Of a stretch of DNA of 64,000 nt, positions 52,167-61,436 are shown piece after piece. This DNA is from Sphingomonas sp. Root241. GTDB lineage: Bacteria; Pseudomonadota; Alphaproteobacteria; Sphingomonadales; Sphingomonadaceae. Position numbers and translations under genes: made by a program. The stretch spans positions 310,167 to 374,166 of the forward strand of contig NZ_LMIV01000004.1 of NCBI RefSeq assembly GCF_001428865.1, written 5' to 3'. The notes under the pieces are model-generated. The model did no database searches, had not been told where the DNA came from, and worked only from the letters and a program-made list of their open reading frames with translations. The number at the start of each line of letters is the position of its first letter. Positions within the stretch are counted from its first letter, which is position 1.

Positions 52167-52978
52167 TTCCGGGCGTCCAGTCGCGCGAGGTTGGCGGCCG
52201 CGATTCCCTGAAAGACCGGGTCGGCGGCGACGGCCATGGTCAGCCATTTGCGCGCATCGTCGCTGCGTCCGGCGAGCATGGCGGCGTATCCCGCATTGTT
52301 GAGCCGCTCGGCCCAGCGCGACGTGCCATCCTTCGGGCCGCGGACCGGTATCCGCCCGAGCGCGCCGGCGGCGATATCGAGATTGTTCGCGATACGCAGG
52401 TCGTCGGGAGCCCTGGCACGCGCGCGCGCCAGGATCGGCTCCGCTTCGGCGAAGCGACGCTGCCGGATGCGCGACGCGGCGACGTTGTTGAGCAAAGCAG
52501 GCTGCTCGCCCCCGCTCGCCATGGCGCGGGCATAAGCGGCGTCGCTGTCCCCCCAGCGCTCTCTGGCATCATAGGCAAAGCCGAGCGCGGACCAGGCTTT
52601 CCAGTCCGCCGCGCAGGTCCGGGTCGCGCCTTCGAGGTGCACGATCGCTGGATCGGCGTCGCCCAGAGCGGATTCGGCCATGCCGAGCCCCAGCAGCACG
52701 CGACAATCGCCGGGCACGCGCAGCGCAAGCGCGACGAAATCGCGCCGGGCATCCTGGTGGCGCTCCTGCGCAAGTGCCAGCTGGCCGTGCAATATCTCCA
52801 GCTCGGTCGTCGCTTCGCCGGCCTGCGGCGTCATCCGGGCGAGCATCAGCTCGGCCTGCACCAGCCGGCCCGAGCGGATCGCAGCAGCGACCAGCGGCAT
52901 ATCGTCGGCCGGGCTGGCCTGGGCGGCAGTGGAAATCGCCACGGCGCCGAGCAGGATCAGGCGCAACAGGGCGATCAT
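52163..52978 (-). CDS. TPR protein, TadD-like, secreted
   Basis: A 271-aa protein with a signal peptide (ending TAAQAS) and tetratricopeptide repeats across about residues 40-260 (for example WKAWSALGFAYDARERWGDS and LNNAGYAAMLAGRSDDARKW). This is the second TPR protein of the tad locus, after 52975-53910. It probably helps pilus assembly at the envelope. ATGA overlaps join it on both sides. Confidence 0.82.
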   Translation of the reverse strand: MIALLRLILLGAVAISTAAQASPADDMPLVAAAIRSGRLVQAELMLARMTPQAGEATTELEILHGQLALAQERHQDARRDFVALALRVPGDCRVLLGLGMAESALGDADPAIVHLEGATRTCAADWKAWSALGFAYDARERWGDSDAAYARAMASGGEQPALLNNVAASRIRQRRFAEAEPILARARARAPDDLRIANNLDIAAGALGRIPVRGPKDGTSRWAERLNNAGYAAMLAGRSDDARKWLTMAVAADPVFQGIAAANLARLDARK

Positions 52979-53910
52979 TTCCGTTTCAGCCGGGCATCGA
53001 AACCCACGGCATTCGCGCCGACGAGCAACTGCACGCGATTGGCGCGCGACGACGGATAGAGCCGCGTGCGGAACGGCAGCGCGCGGGCAAGGCGGCGTGC
53101 CGCGTCACTCGATCCGACGGGAAATACGATTCTGCTTTCGTCGAGCCGCACCGCATTGTCGCCCGTGTCGAGCCGCGACCAGCCGCGGCTGCCCAGAAAG
53201 ACCTGGATCTTGCGCGCTATCCCCTGCCGCCCGGCGGCGTTGACGATCCGCGTCGGCAACGAAGCGGGCGGCACCGGCGGCGTTGCACGCACAGGCTCGC
53301 GCGCGGCAGTGCCGTAGGAAGCCGCGTTGCCCTCCGGCGGCAAGACCAGCCTGACTTCGCCCGCCGACGAGCGATCGAGCCGGGCCTTCGGCGCTGCCGC
53401 CCCGGCCGCGGCGACCGGAAGGATCGCCTGGCTCGCGGCAATCACGGGAGCCGAAGGCGTCGCCGCCGCGACCCCGGCATTCGGCGCGTCCTGCGCAAGC
53501 ATCGCGCGCATGTCGACGTCGAGCAGATCGGCGTCGAAATCCTTCCCCTGCGCCCGCAGCGACTTCCCATAAGCGACGTAGATTTCCGGATCGCGCGGTG
53601 CCAGCGCCAGTGCCTGCTGGAAATAGCGGTCGCTGAGATCGAAGCGCTGCAGGCGGTCATAGGCGATCGCGAGCCCCTCGACCGCCTTGGCGTCCTCCGG
53701 ATTGGCGGAGAGAAAGCGGCGGTAGGTTTCGATACCGAGCCCGTAATTGCCGTTCGCCACGAAACGCTGCGCCGCTGTCAGCGAAACCTCCGACTTCCCC
53801 GTGAAGCGCGTGCCCTCAGGCAGAGCGAGCCTGCCGTCGGAACCCATGCAGCCATTGGCGGCCAGCAGGATGCCGCACAGCGCCAGGCGCGAAGGGGGCC
53901 CCCTGCGCAT
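52975..53910 (-). CDS. tadD: TadD lipoprotein: TPR plus LytR_C-like domain
   Basis: A 311-aa lipoprotein. The ATG at 53910 overlaps the tadC stop by one base and begins a signal with a lipobox-like ILLAANGC. TPR region about residues 45-130 (YGLGIETYRRFLSANPEDAK and FDLSDRYFQQALALAPRDPE), a Pro/Ala-rich linker, and a C-terminal LytR_C-type domain (LPTRIVNAAGRQGIARKIQV). TadD is the pilotin-like factor that assists secretin assembly. The LytR_C fusion suggests contact with cell-wall polymers. Confidence 0.85.
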   Translation of the reverse strand: MRRGPPSRLALCGILLAANGCMGSDGRLALPEGTRFTGKSEVSLTAAQRFVANGNYGLGIETYRRFLSANPEDAKAVEGLAIAYDRLQRFDLSDRYFQQALALAPRDPEIYVAYGKSLRAQGKDFDADLLDVDMRAMLAQDAPNAGVAAATPSAPVIAASQAILPVAAAGAAAPKARLDRSSAGEVRLVLPPEGNAASYGTAAREPVRATPPVPPASLPTRIVNAAGRQGIARKIQVFLGSRGWSRLDTGDNAVRLDESRIVFPVGSSDAARRLARALPFRTRLYPSSRANRVQLLVGANAVGFDARLKRK

Positions 53911-54875
53911 CAGCCCGCCATCATCGGCATGAGCTGGCGGACGACGCGGATCGCCGCGGGCAGCATGAGCACGCCGATCATCACCGGCAGCATGCAGGCG
54001 ACCAGCGGAATCGAGAGCAGGACCGGCAGCCGGTGCGCCTTTTCCTGGGCGAGCATCTTGCTCCGCTCGCGCATCTCGGTCGCATAGATCCGCAGCGTCT
54101 GGCCGATGCTCGATCCCAATTTGTTCGACTGGATGAGCAGGGTCGCGAAGGATTTGATCTGGTCCACCCCGGCCCGCTCGCCCATCCGGCGCAGCGCATC
54201 CTCGCGCCTGCGGCCCGCGCGGAGCTCGAGAACCGTGTTCGCCAGCAGGCCGGCGACCAGCGGATGCGTGGTCGCCATCTCGCGCCCCACCCGATCGAAA
54301 GCCGCCTCCATGCCGAGCCCGGCCTCGACACAGACGAGCATCAGGTCGAGCGCGTCGGGAAAGCCGCGGGTGATCTGGTCCTGACGGCGCGACGCCCGCG
54401 CCGACATCCATAGATTGGGCAGATAAAGGCCCAGCACCGCAAGCAGCGAGCCGAACATGTAGAGCTTGAACAGCGAGGGCGGCGCGCCGTTGATCAAGGT
54501 CGCGGCGACCAGCAGCAGCGGCAGGCACAGGGTCGTGCCGACGCGAACGAGCGTGAAGACGCGCGGCGCCTGAGGCGAGGTGTAGCCGGCCGCGGCAAGC
54601 GTGGCGACCAACCCGGCATTGTTGGTGTCGAGCAACGAGATTCCGCGCTTCTCGATCGCATCGACGAGGCTCGACCAGGCATCGGGGCCGGAGGGTCCGC
54701 GCAACGAAGCCGCCGCGCCCGGCCCCCGCGCAGTCGCGGTCTCGGCCAGCCGGCGGCGGATCGCGGCGCGGCTCGTGGCGACGGTCGAAACGCCGATCAC
54801 CAGCAGAACGACCACCAGGAACAGCCCGCCGAGGATGACGAAGCGCGGAAATTGGTTGAGAGCGGCTTCCCACAT
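53910..54875 (-). CDS. tadC: Tad inner-membrane platform protein TadC
   Basis: A 321-aa type II secretion F-domain protein: N-terminal hydrophobic segment, cytoplasmic domain with DALDLMLVCVEAGLGMEAAF and SSIGQTLRIYATEMRERS, C-terminal helices LPVLLSIPLVACMLPVMIGV. It forms the pilus base with TadB. It lies 4 bp after tadB. Confidence 0.92.
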   Translation of the reverse strand: MWEAALNQFPRFVILGGLFLVVVLLVIGVSTVATSRAAIRRRLAETATARGPGAAASLRGPSGPDAWSSLVDAIEKRGISLLDTNNAGLVATLAAAGYTSPQAPRVFTLVRVGTTLCLPLLLVAATLINGAPPSLFKLYMFGSLLAVLGLYLPNLWMSARASRRQDQITRGFPDALDLMLVCVEAGLGMEAAFDRVGREMATTHPLVAGLLANTVLELRAGRRREDALRRMGERAGVDQIKSFATLLIQSNKLGSSIGQTLRIYATEMRERSKMLAQEKAHRLPVLLSIPLVACMLPVMIGVLMLPAAIRVVRQLMPMMAG

Positions 54876-54879
54876 CGTC

Positions 54880-55881
54880 CTAGACCTTCAGGTTCACGAG
54901 GCGGCGGATGATGACGAACCCCACCGTATAGAGCGCGATCAGGCATCCGAACCCGACCGAGAACGCCGGATCGTTGGCCACCTGCAGGTAGAAAGGCGGA
55001 TTGAGCAGGAACAAGGCGACGAACGCCATCACGGGCAACGCCGTCAATATGGTCGCGGTCATCCGCCCTTCCGAGCTCAAAGCGCGAACCATCAGCACCA
55101 TGCTCGCGCGGTCGCGGATCACCTTGGAGAGGTTCTCGAGGATCTCGGCAAGGTTGCCGCCGGTCTCGCTCTGCACCGACAGCGAAACTACGAACATCCT
55201 GAGGTCGTCCAGATCGCAGCGATTGGCCATGTTGTGCAGCGCGTCGCGCAGGTCCGCGCCATAAGCGACTTCATCGGTCACGATGCCGAACTCGCTGCCG
55301 ATCGGATCGCTCATCTCGTGCGTGAGCAAATCGAGCGCGGCGGCGACCGGATGGCCCGCGCGCAGGCCGCGGACGAAGATATCGAGCGCCACCGGGAATT
55401 GCTCGGCCATCCGCTTGCGGCGGCGGTCGGCGCGGCGCGCGATGAACATCAGCGGCAGTCCCAGCCCGGTCGCGCCGGCAAAGCAGGCCGCCATCAATAT
55501 CGTGCCGAAGCTGATGGTCAGGCCGGCGGCGAGCGCGAACACGACCGTCGCGACGAAGAGCAGGCCGACCGCCAGCACCATCAGAAACAGCAGCCGCGCC
55601 GGCGACATGCCGAACGATGCGCCGCGCAGCAGATTGTCGAGCTTGCGCCCCGTATCCGCGAGCGGCCCCGGCAGATAGATGCCGCCGCCCCAGGCATCGC
55701 GCCTCAGGCGCGCGAGGACTTCGGGGCGCTGGTGCCCCGTCGCGATGAGGCGCAGGCGCTCGTTGATTGCGCGCACGCCGCCGCGATTGGCGCGGACCCA
55801 TGTCACCGTTCCCTCGACCGCGAGGATCACCGCGGCGAATATCAGCGCGAGGACGATCAGTCGGATCGAGGTCATCGACAT
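54880..55881 (-). CDS. tadB: Tad inner-membrane platform protein TadB
   Basis: A 333-aa T2SSF protein, partner of TadC. Helix near the N-terminus (RLIVLALIFAAVILAV), paired helices at about residues 95-155, F-domain motif FPVALDIFVRGLRAGHPVAA and VQSETGGNLAEILENLSKVI, and C-terminal helices. Its ATG overlaps the stop of the ATPase gene by one base. Confidence 0.93.
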   Translation of the reverse strand: MSMTSIRLIVLALIFAAVILAVEGTVTWVRANRGGVRAINERLRLIATGHQRPEVLARLRRDAWGGGIYLPGPLADTGRKLDNLLRGASFGMSPARLLFLMVLAVGLLFVATVVFALAAGLTISFGTILMAACFAGATGLGLPLMFIARRADRRRKRMAEQFPVALDIFVRGLRAGHPVAAALDLLTHEMSDPIGSEFGIVTDEVAYGADLRDALHNMANRCDLDDLRMFVVSLSVQSETGGNLAEILENLSKVIRDRASMVLMVRALSSEGRMTATILTALPVMAFVALFLLNPPFYLQVANDPAFSVGFGCLIALYTVGFVIIRRLVNLKV

Positions 55882-57239
55882 CAGTCGAGCACCGTGTTGG
55901 GATTGAAGATGTCGGCCGCCAGGCTGATCCCGCGATCCTCGAGCTCGCGCATGAAGTGCGGCCTGATCCCGGTCGCTTCGAACCGGCCCAATACGCCGCC
56001 CTCGTCATCGCGGCCGGTCAGCCGGAAGCGGAAGATCTCCTGCATCGTGACGACCTCGCCCTCCATGCCGATAAGCTCGGACAGGCTGAGCAGCCGCCGC
56101 TTGCCGTCGGCGAGGCGGCCGACCTGGATGACGACATTGATCGCCGAGGCGATCTGCGCGCGGGCGGAGCGCGGTGCGATGTCGATGCCGCTCATCCCGA
56201 TCATCTGCTCGAGCCGGGACAAGGCGTCGCGCGGCGTGTTGGCGTGGACCGTGGTCATCGATCCGTCATGGCCGGTATTCATTGCCTGCAGCATGTCGAA
56301 CGCCTCGCCGGCGCGGACTTCGCCGACGATGATTCGATCGGGCCGCATGCGCAGCGCATTCTTGAGCAGGTCGCGCTGGGTGACCTCGCCATTTCCCTCG
56401 ATATTGGGCGGGCGGGTCTCGAGCCGCGCGATATGCGCCTGCTGCAGCTGGAGTTCGGCCGAATCCTCGATCGTCACGATGCGTTCGGCATCGTCGATAT
56501 AGGCCGACATCGCATTGAGCAGCGTCGTCTTGCCCGAACCGGTTCCCCCCGAGATCAGGATGTTGCGCCGCGCCTCGACCACGGCCCGCAGCACTTCCGC
56601 GACCGTCGCGGGAATGCTGCCGAGGCTGGTCAGGCGCGCCATGTCGATCGGCGTGCGCGCGAACTTGCGGATCGAGAGGAGCGATCCATCGACCGCGAGC
56701 GGCGGGATGATCGCATTGACGCGCGATCCGTCCGCGAGCCGGGCATCGACATAAGGTGATGCCTCGTCGACCCGGCGGCCCACCGCAGAGACGATCTTCT
56801 GGATGACGCGCAACAGATGCCGCTCGTCCTTGAAGCGGACCGGCGAGGGTTCGAGCCGTCCGCGCCGCTCGACGAAGACCGAATCGTGGCCGTTGACGAG
56901 GATGTCGGTGATCGACTCGTCCTTGAGGAGCGGCTCGATCGGCCCCAGGCCGAGCAGCTCGTCGAGAATATCGCTGACCAGCCGCTGACGCTCGGCCAAG
57001 TTGAGGGCGTGCTTTTGCAGGGATAATTGCTCGTAGACGATTTCGCCGATCTCGCCCTGGACCTGTTCGCGGGTCATGCCGTCGAGGGCGGAGAGGTTGA
57101 TCAGGTCGAGCAGGCGCTGGTGGAGTTCGACCTTCAGCGCCGTGTTGCGGTCCACCCCCTCGCATGTCGGATCGGCAGGCGCCTCCGCAGCCTTGGCCGC
57201 CGCGAGCTCGCCCGCCCGCCTGATCTGCCAGACGCTCAT
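55881..57239 (-). CDS. cpaF: Tad pilus secretion ATPase TadA/CpaF
   Basis: A 452-aa hexameric ATPase. The ATG at 57239 (MSVWQIRRAGEL) overlaps the cpaE stop (ATGA); longer upstream frames are not used. Walker A GGTGSGKTT at residues 231-239, Asp box TIEDSAELQLQ, Walker B RIIVGEVRAGEAFDML (about 303-318), and His box TGHDGSMTTVHANTP. It powers both extension and retraction in Tad systems. Confidence 0.96.
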   Translation of the reverse strand: MSVWQIRRAGELAAAKAAEAPADPTCEGVDRNTALKVELHQRLLDLINLSALDGMTREQVQGEIGEIVYEQLSLQKHALNLAERQRLVSDILDELLGLGPIEPLLKDESITDILVNGHDSVFVERRGRLEPSPVRFKDERHLLRVIQKIVSAVGRRVDEASPYVDARLADGSRVNAIIPPLAVDGSLLSIRKFARTPIDMARLTSLGSIPATVAEVLRAVVEARRNILISGGTGSGKTTLLNAMSAYIDDAERIVTIEDSAELQLQQAHIARLETRPPNIEGNGEVTQRDLLKNALRMRPDRIIVGEVRAGEAFDMLQAMNTGHDGSMTTVHANTPRDALSRLEQMIGMSGIDIAPRSARAQIASAINVVIQVGRLADGKRRLLSLSELIGMEGEVVTMQEIFRFRLTGRDDEGGVLGRFEATGIRPHFMRELEDRGISLAADIFNPNTVLD

Positions 57240-58438
57240 CCGCCGCGCTCGAGCAGCATGTCGATGGCATCGAGCATCTTGCCCAGATCCCGCCCGATCG
57301 CGCTCTTCGACTTGATGTCGCGGATCATCGTGCCGCGATTGAGCGCCGTGTTCATCAGCGCGAAGTCGCTGGTCACGCTCAGCCCGATCGGCTTGCCCAG
57401 AGTCTCGGACGCGTCGCGCAGGTTGATCTGCTTGAACATCTGCTTCTCGACGCGATTGACGACGACCTGGACCGCGTCGGGACTGACTCCCAATTTGGTC
57501 AGCAGCGAGAGCTGCCGCTGCGCCTGACGCAGGCTGGCGATCGACAATTCGATGACCAGGAACACGATGTCGGATTGCGCGACCAGCGAGAGCGACCAGT
57601 TGGTCCAGTCGCTCGGCAGGTCGAGAAAGACGGTGCCATATTGCGTCATCGCGAGATGGACGATGTCGCACACCTGATCGGTGCCGACGGCGTCGGTCGG
57701 CATCAGTTCGTTCGGCGCGCCGAACAGGCTGAGGCCGGAGGAATGCGTGGCGGCGACCGAGGTCAGGACGGCGGGGTCGAGCCGCTTGCCGGCGTCGAGC
57801 AGATCGCTGACCGTCAGATCGGGGTTGACCCCCAGATGCGTCGCCGCGTTGCCGCCCTGCAAATCGAGGTCGAGCAGGCAGGCCGTTCGTCCGCGCTCGC
57901 CTTCGCGTTGGGCATAGAGCGCCGCGGCCTGGCTCAGCAACGCCGTCGCGCCGACGCCGCCCACGCTCTTGATGATCGAGATCGTCTTGCCCCTGGCGGT
58001 CTCCTCGCTCGTGCCGCGTTCCAGCTCGCTGCGGATCCGCTCGAGCGCGGCTTCCAGATCGCGTCGCGTCAGCGGCAAGGCGACGACGTCGTTAATTCCG
58101 GCGCGGAGCAAAGCCTGCATCGCAGTGATCGACGGATCCCGGACTGCGGCGATGATCACCAGCGCCCGGTTCTCATTGTGCAGCCGCGTCAGCCGGCGAA
58201 GCGATGCCGGCCGATCCGTGCGCACCTCGACGATGACGACGCGGGCGCGCTTGACGATCTCGGCGGGGATATCGGCCTCGGCATCGAGTTCGCTGGTGTC
58301 GAAGGCCATGCCCGCGACCACGCTCTCGCCGAATTCCGCCGCGACGATCTCCTCGTGCGACAGAATCAGTTCGACCATCGCGTCGGTGCGCTTGATGGTC
58401 CAGCCGGTAGACGCGAGTTCGGACAAATCTACTTCCAC
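57236..58438 (-). CDS. cpaE: Tad localisation protein CpaE/TadZ with degenerate Walker A
   Basis: A 400-aa MinD/ParA-like protein with an N-terminal receiver-like region (residues 20-140). The loop at 157-166 reads KSVGGVGATA, where the deviant Walker A KGGVGKT would be expected, so both signature and catalytic Lys are replaced (Val159, Ala164). ACLLDLDLQGGNAATHLG and VFLDLPSDWTNWSLSL are retained. TadZ proteins with atypical P-loops are known; it likely localises the machine to a pole without robust ATP hydrolysis. Confidence 0.92.
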   Translation of the reverse strand: MEVDLSELASTGWTIKRTDAMVELILSHEEIVAAEFGESVVAGMAFDTSELDAEADIPAEIVKRARVVIVEVRTDRPASLRRLTRLHNENRALVIIAAVRDPSITAMQALLRAGINDVVALPLTRRDLEAALERIRSELERGTSEETARGKTISIIKSVGGVGATALLSQAAALYAQREGERGRTACLLDLDLQGGNAATHLGVNPDLTVSDLLDAGKRLDPAVLTSVAATHSSGLSLFGAPNELMPTDAVGTDQVCDIVHLAMTQYGTVFLDLPSDWTNWSLSLVAQSDIVFLVIELSIASLRQAQRQLSLLTKLGVSPDAVQVVVNRVEKQMFKQINLRDASETLGKPIGLSVTSDFALMNTALNRGTMIRDIKSKSAIGRDLGKMLDAIDMLLERGG

Positions 58439-58449
58439 GTTACTAACCT

Positions 58450-59073
58450 CTAATCGGAGACGTTGCCGATTCCGTCCTCCAGCGTGAGCGCCGTGCTGAA
58501 ACTGGGCAGCGTGACGCTCGACGAGCCGAAGAAACGGAACAGCATCGGAGTGAATGTGAGACCGTTCAGCTTTACCGTGACCAACGGTGCGACATCGCTT
58601 CCATTGGGATCCCCGGCAAAGCCCAGCCCGGAATATTCATATGCCACAGTGACGTTGTTTGCCGTGATTGCCGGATCGAACAGCCGCATCCGGTTCACGA
58701 TGTTGGCGAATGCGGCAGCGTCGACGGGCGTCAGCGTCGGGCAGGTCTGACCGGTAGCGCAGGTGCAGCTTACCGTTCCGCCGGTCGATTTGCAGCTTGC
58801 GCCGCCGAACGCGCTCGACGGGATCGGATCGCCCTGAACAAGGTTGCCGCTGACCGCGAAGCTATAGTTCGAAAGGCCGGTCGGGATCATGTTCGTCGCG
58901 ACTGCGAAACGCGCCCCCATCTGGGTCGCTTTCTCCGCCCGGTTACATTCCCAGAGGAACCGGCCCATGTCGATCGTGCCGATCAGGAAGGCGATCAGCA
59001 GCGGCGCGACCAGGCCGAATTCGGCTGCTGTCGATCCGCGGCGATCGCCGAGCAGCTTCGCCAGCGCGCTCAC
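58450..59073 (-). CDS. TadE/TadF-like pseudopilin
   Basis: A 207-aa protein with an N-terminal prepilin-like segment: DRRGSTAAEFGLVAPLLIAF, with a Glu shortly after the basic stretch, the TadE signature. The periplasmic part has three or four Cys (CKSTGGTVSCTCATGQTC). It is probably cleaved by CpaA. It overlaps the preceding tadE (ATGA) and lies 11 bp before cpaE. Confidence 0.85.
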   Translation of the reverse strand: MSALAKLLGDRRGSTAAEFGLVAPLLIAFLIGTIDMGRFLWECNRAEKATQMGARFAVATNMIPTGLSNYSFAVSGNLVQGDPIPSSAFGGASCKSTGGTVSCTCATGQTCPTLTPVDAAAFANIVNRMRLFDPAITANNVTVAYEYSGLGFAGDPNGSDVAPLVTVKLNGLTFTPMLFRFFGSSSVTLPSFSTALTLEDGIGNVSD

Positions 59074-59594
59074 AGGCCCATCACCGCAGCTTGCGAACGC
59101 GCCCTCAGCGACAAATTGGTGCTGGTGAAGCCGAGATTGTTGAACAGCGAATTATAGGGGACGGTGGCCGAGACATTGACCGTGGGGGCCAGCGTCATCC
59201 CCTTGTAGAGGCCGGAATAATCGGCCCCGCTGTTGGTGGTCACGCAGTCGTAGCTGACGGTGATCGTCGTCGTGTCGGTCCAGCCGACCAGGCGCGGCGA
59301 CCCGCCCGATACCAATTGGTTGCGCGCCACGTTGCCGACGTCGGTGACGACCGACCCGCCCGGCACGTTGCCGGTGGACGCGGATGCGCAGGGATAGTTG
59401 GAAAAGTTCAGCCGCGATGCATAGCGGGCGCCGTCGCGCACTGCCTTCACGACGACATGCTCGCTGAGGAAATAGTTGCCCAGTTCGACGGCGCCGAACA
59501 TCAATACGACGAAGATCGGCGCGACCATCGCCATTTCCGCCGCGGCCGAGCCGGCGGAGGAGGCGATCATTCGGGCGAGGGTTGGGTGTCGCAT
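59070..59594 (-). CDS. tadE: TadE-family pseudopilin
   Basis: A 174-aa TadE-like protein. SSAGSAAAEMAMVAPIFVVL is the prepilin-like N-terminal helix with the conserved Glu, continuing into LMFGAVELGNYFLSE. Two Cys in the periplasmic domain (YPCAS and YDCVT). It lies 6 bp after tadG. The two TadE-like genes correspond to the usual tadE/tadF pair. Confidence 0.88.
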   Translation of the reverse strand: MRHPTLARMIASSAGSAAAEMAMVAPIFVVLMFGAVELGNYFLSEHVVVKAVRDGARYASRLNFSNYPCASASTGNVPGGSVVTDVGNVARNQLVSGGSPRLVGWTDTTTITVSYDCVTTNSGADYSGLYKGMTLAPTVNVSATVPYNSLFNNLGFTSTNLSLRARSQAAVMGL

Positions 59595-59600
59595 CTGCCG

Positions 59601-61154
59601 CTACCGGATCAGGTACGGCACGGCGCGCTGGATGACCTGCGCTGTGGAGGCTCCACCGGTGCCCGAGCCGGTCTCGCCGATTTCCTCGACATAGATGTCG
59701 GACATGTCGGTTTGCGCGTTGGTGCCGTTGCCGCGCTTGGCAACCGGCTGGACGAGGAAGACGTCGAGCCATTTCGTCACCGTCACGTTGGTCGTCTTGC
59801 CATGCAGGTTGGTGGCGTTGCAGTTGATGACCGCAACCGACAGCCGCCGCCGGTCGATTCCCGAACTCGGGCTGATTCCGGCGACGCCGTTGGCCGGCTG
59901 GCCGAACGCCTTGTCGTTGCCCAGCGGCTGGCCGACGCTGATCCCCTTGGCCACGCCGCCGACGGTGACGGAAGGGTGGGCGAGTTCCCATTGATAGACC
60001 TGGTAGCGGGTGACCGTCGCCGCGGTGTAACCGGCATTGGCCATCGCCGTCTGCCAGTCGAAGGTGCTGCCATAGTTCACTCGGAAAAAGGCGGCGCGAT
60101 CCCAGGTGCCGTTGCCGATGACCCCACAGGTTGCCGCATCCTTCTTGGCGACCGCGTGGCAGATATCGACTGGATAGCCCATGATCGACGGATCCTCGCT
60201 GCCATCGCTCTTGAGCGCGGCGGGCGGATAGGGCGGCTGATAGAAATTGGCGGGAATGTCGTAAGCGCCGGTGCAGCTGTTGCCCGGCGCCTTGCACACC
60301 ATGTCCTTGCGCACGTTGGTGGAGGGCGAACAGGGTCCGCTGCACCCGATATTGCCGTTGTTGTAGATGTCGAAGCGCGTGTTGAAGGCATCCATGACCG
60401 ACGTCTTCATGCCCGTGCTGGTCGTCACCCCGCTGACCGGCTGGCAATCGACCTTCAGCGTGTCGTTGCCGAGCAATGCGGCCAGGCCGGGCGCGCCATT
60501 GCCCAGTCCGGCCTCCAGCCAGCCGAAATTGCCGGGCGCATCGGCATTGCCCGTGATCAGTTTCAGCCCGAGCCCCGCCACCGCGGTGAACGCAAGATTC
60601 TCGTCGGCATTGTTGGCCGGCTCGCCGGGATTGCAGATCATCACCGGCGGGACCTTGCAGATCGACTGGCCCAGGCCGGCAGTGGCCGATGCAGTGATGC
60701 TGCCCGAACGCAGCGCCGCGACGACCGGCGTGAGCGCGAAAAATGACTCGCGCCCGGCGGTCGTCACCTTGACGATTGTCGCCGCCGCATCGGTCGTCGT
60801 GGCGGTGCCATAGGTGTCGTTGGCGCGATCGTACCCGTCGTAAAAGACCAAAGTCAGGTCGGTCCCCGAAACCGCGCCGGACTTGGCATCGTTGGCGAAG
60901 CGGGTCTCGTTCGCGATGAGCTGGCGCGCGGCTCTCGTGGCACGGGCGATCGCGTTCGTCTTGCCGTCGAGTTGCGTCGCGGCGGCCAATGCGGCCTGGT
61001 CGGCGACACCTTGCAGCTCGCTGTCCATCCCCGCCATGCGGGCATAATCGAAGCCGATGCCCGCGGCACCGATCAGCGCGAACAGTGAGATGGCGACCAG
61101 TGGCGCGACAGAGCCTTCTTCCGAACGCCAGAGATGCCGTCCAGCCCGTCTCAT
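59601..61154 (-). CDS. tadG: TadG-like pilus-associated protein
   Basis: A 517-aa protein with the TadG N-terminal membrane helix (EEGSVAPLVAISLFALIGAA, then GIGFDYARMAGMDSELQGVA) and a large periplasmic region rich in Cys, for example CSGPCSPS, CKAPGNSC and CHAVAKKDAATC. I see no von Willebrand A motif (DxSxS), which many TadG proteins carry. It may anchor or present the pilus base. Confidence 0.85.
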   Translation of the reverse strand: MRRAGRHLWRSEEGSVAPLVAISLFALIGAAGIGFDYARMAGMDSELQGVADQAALAAATQLDGKTNAIARATRAARQLIANETRFANDAKSGAVSGTDLTLVFYDGYDRANDTYGTATTTDAAATIVKVTTAGRESFFALTPVVAALRSGSITASATAGLGQSICKVPPVMICNPGEPANNADENLAFTAVAGLGLKLITGNADAPGNFGWLEAGLGNGAPGLAALLGNDTLKVDCQPVSGVTTSTGMKTSVMDAFNTRFDIYNNGNIGCSGPCSPSTNVRKDMVCKAPGNSCTGAYDIPANFYQPPYPPAALKSDGSEDPSIMGYPVDICHAVAKKDAATCGVIGNGTWDRAAFFRVNYGSTFDWQTAMANAGYTAATVTRYQVYQWELAHPSVTVGGVAKGISVGQPLGNDKAFGQPANGVAGISPSSGIDRRRLSVAVINCNATNLHGKTTNVTVTKWLDVFLVQPVAKRGNGTNAQTDMSDIYVEEIGETGSGTGGASTAQVIQRAVPYLIR

Positions 61155-61155
61155 G

Positions 61156-61431
61156 TCAGTTCGGTCCCGCCCCGCCGCTCGATTTGGTGGTCGTCTGGAC
61201 CGGCTGCGGCTGCCTGACCGCGCCCTTGCGATAGCGTTCGGATGCGGCGCCCGCGAGATCGCCCGAGCCGCCTTCCATCACCGCGGTTTCGGCGGAGACC
61301 GGTCTCGGCTCTGGATTGATGACCTGCAGCGCATAGTCGGTCTTCACCGCATCGCCGAAGGTCGCGTCGATCGGCGTGCAGCCGGCCAGCAGCAGCAGCG
61401 CCGGCGGGATGAGGATCTTGGTGCCGCGCAT
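61156..61431 (-). CDS. Small lipoprotein in tad locus
   Basis: A 91-aa protein with a clear lipobox (LLLLAGC, Cys18). The mature part is short and polar (DATFGDAVKTDYALQVINPE) with a Lys/Thr/Gln-rich tail. It occupies the position where CpaD-type lipoproteins are found in tad loci but is much shorter than typical CpaD, so homology is uncertain. It is 5 bp after the secretin gene. Confidence 0.75.
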   Translation of the reverse strand: MRGTKILIPPALLLLAGCTPIDATFGDAVKTDYALQVINPEPRPVSAETAVMEGGSGDLAGAASERYRKGAVRQPQPVQTTTKSSGGAGPN

Positions 61432-61436
61432 GTCCG

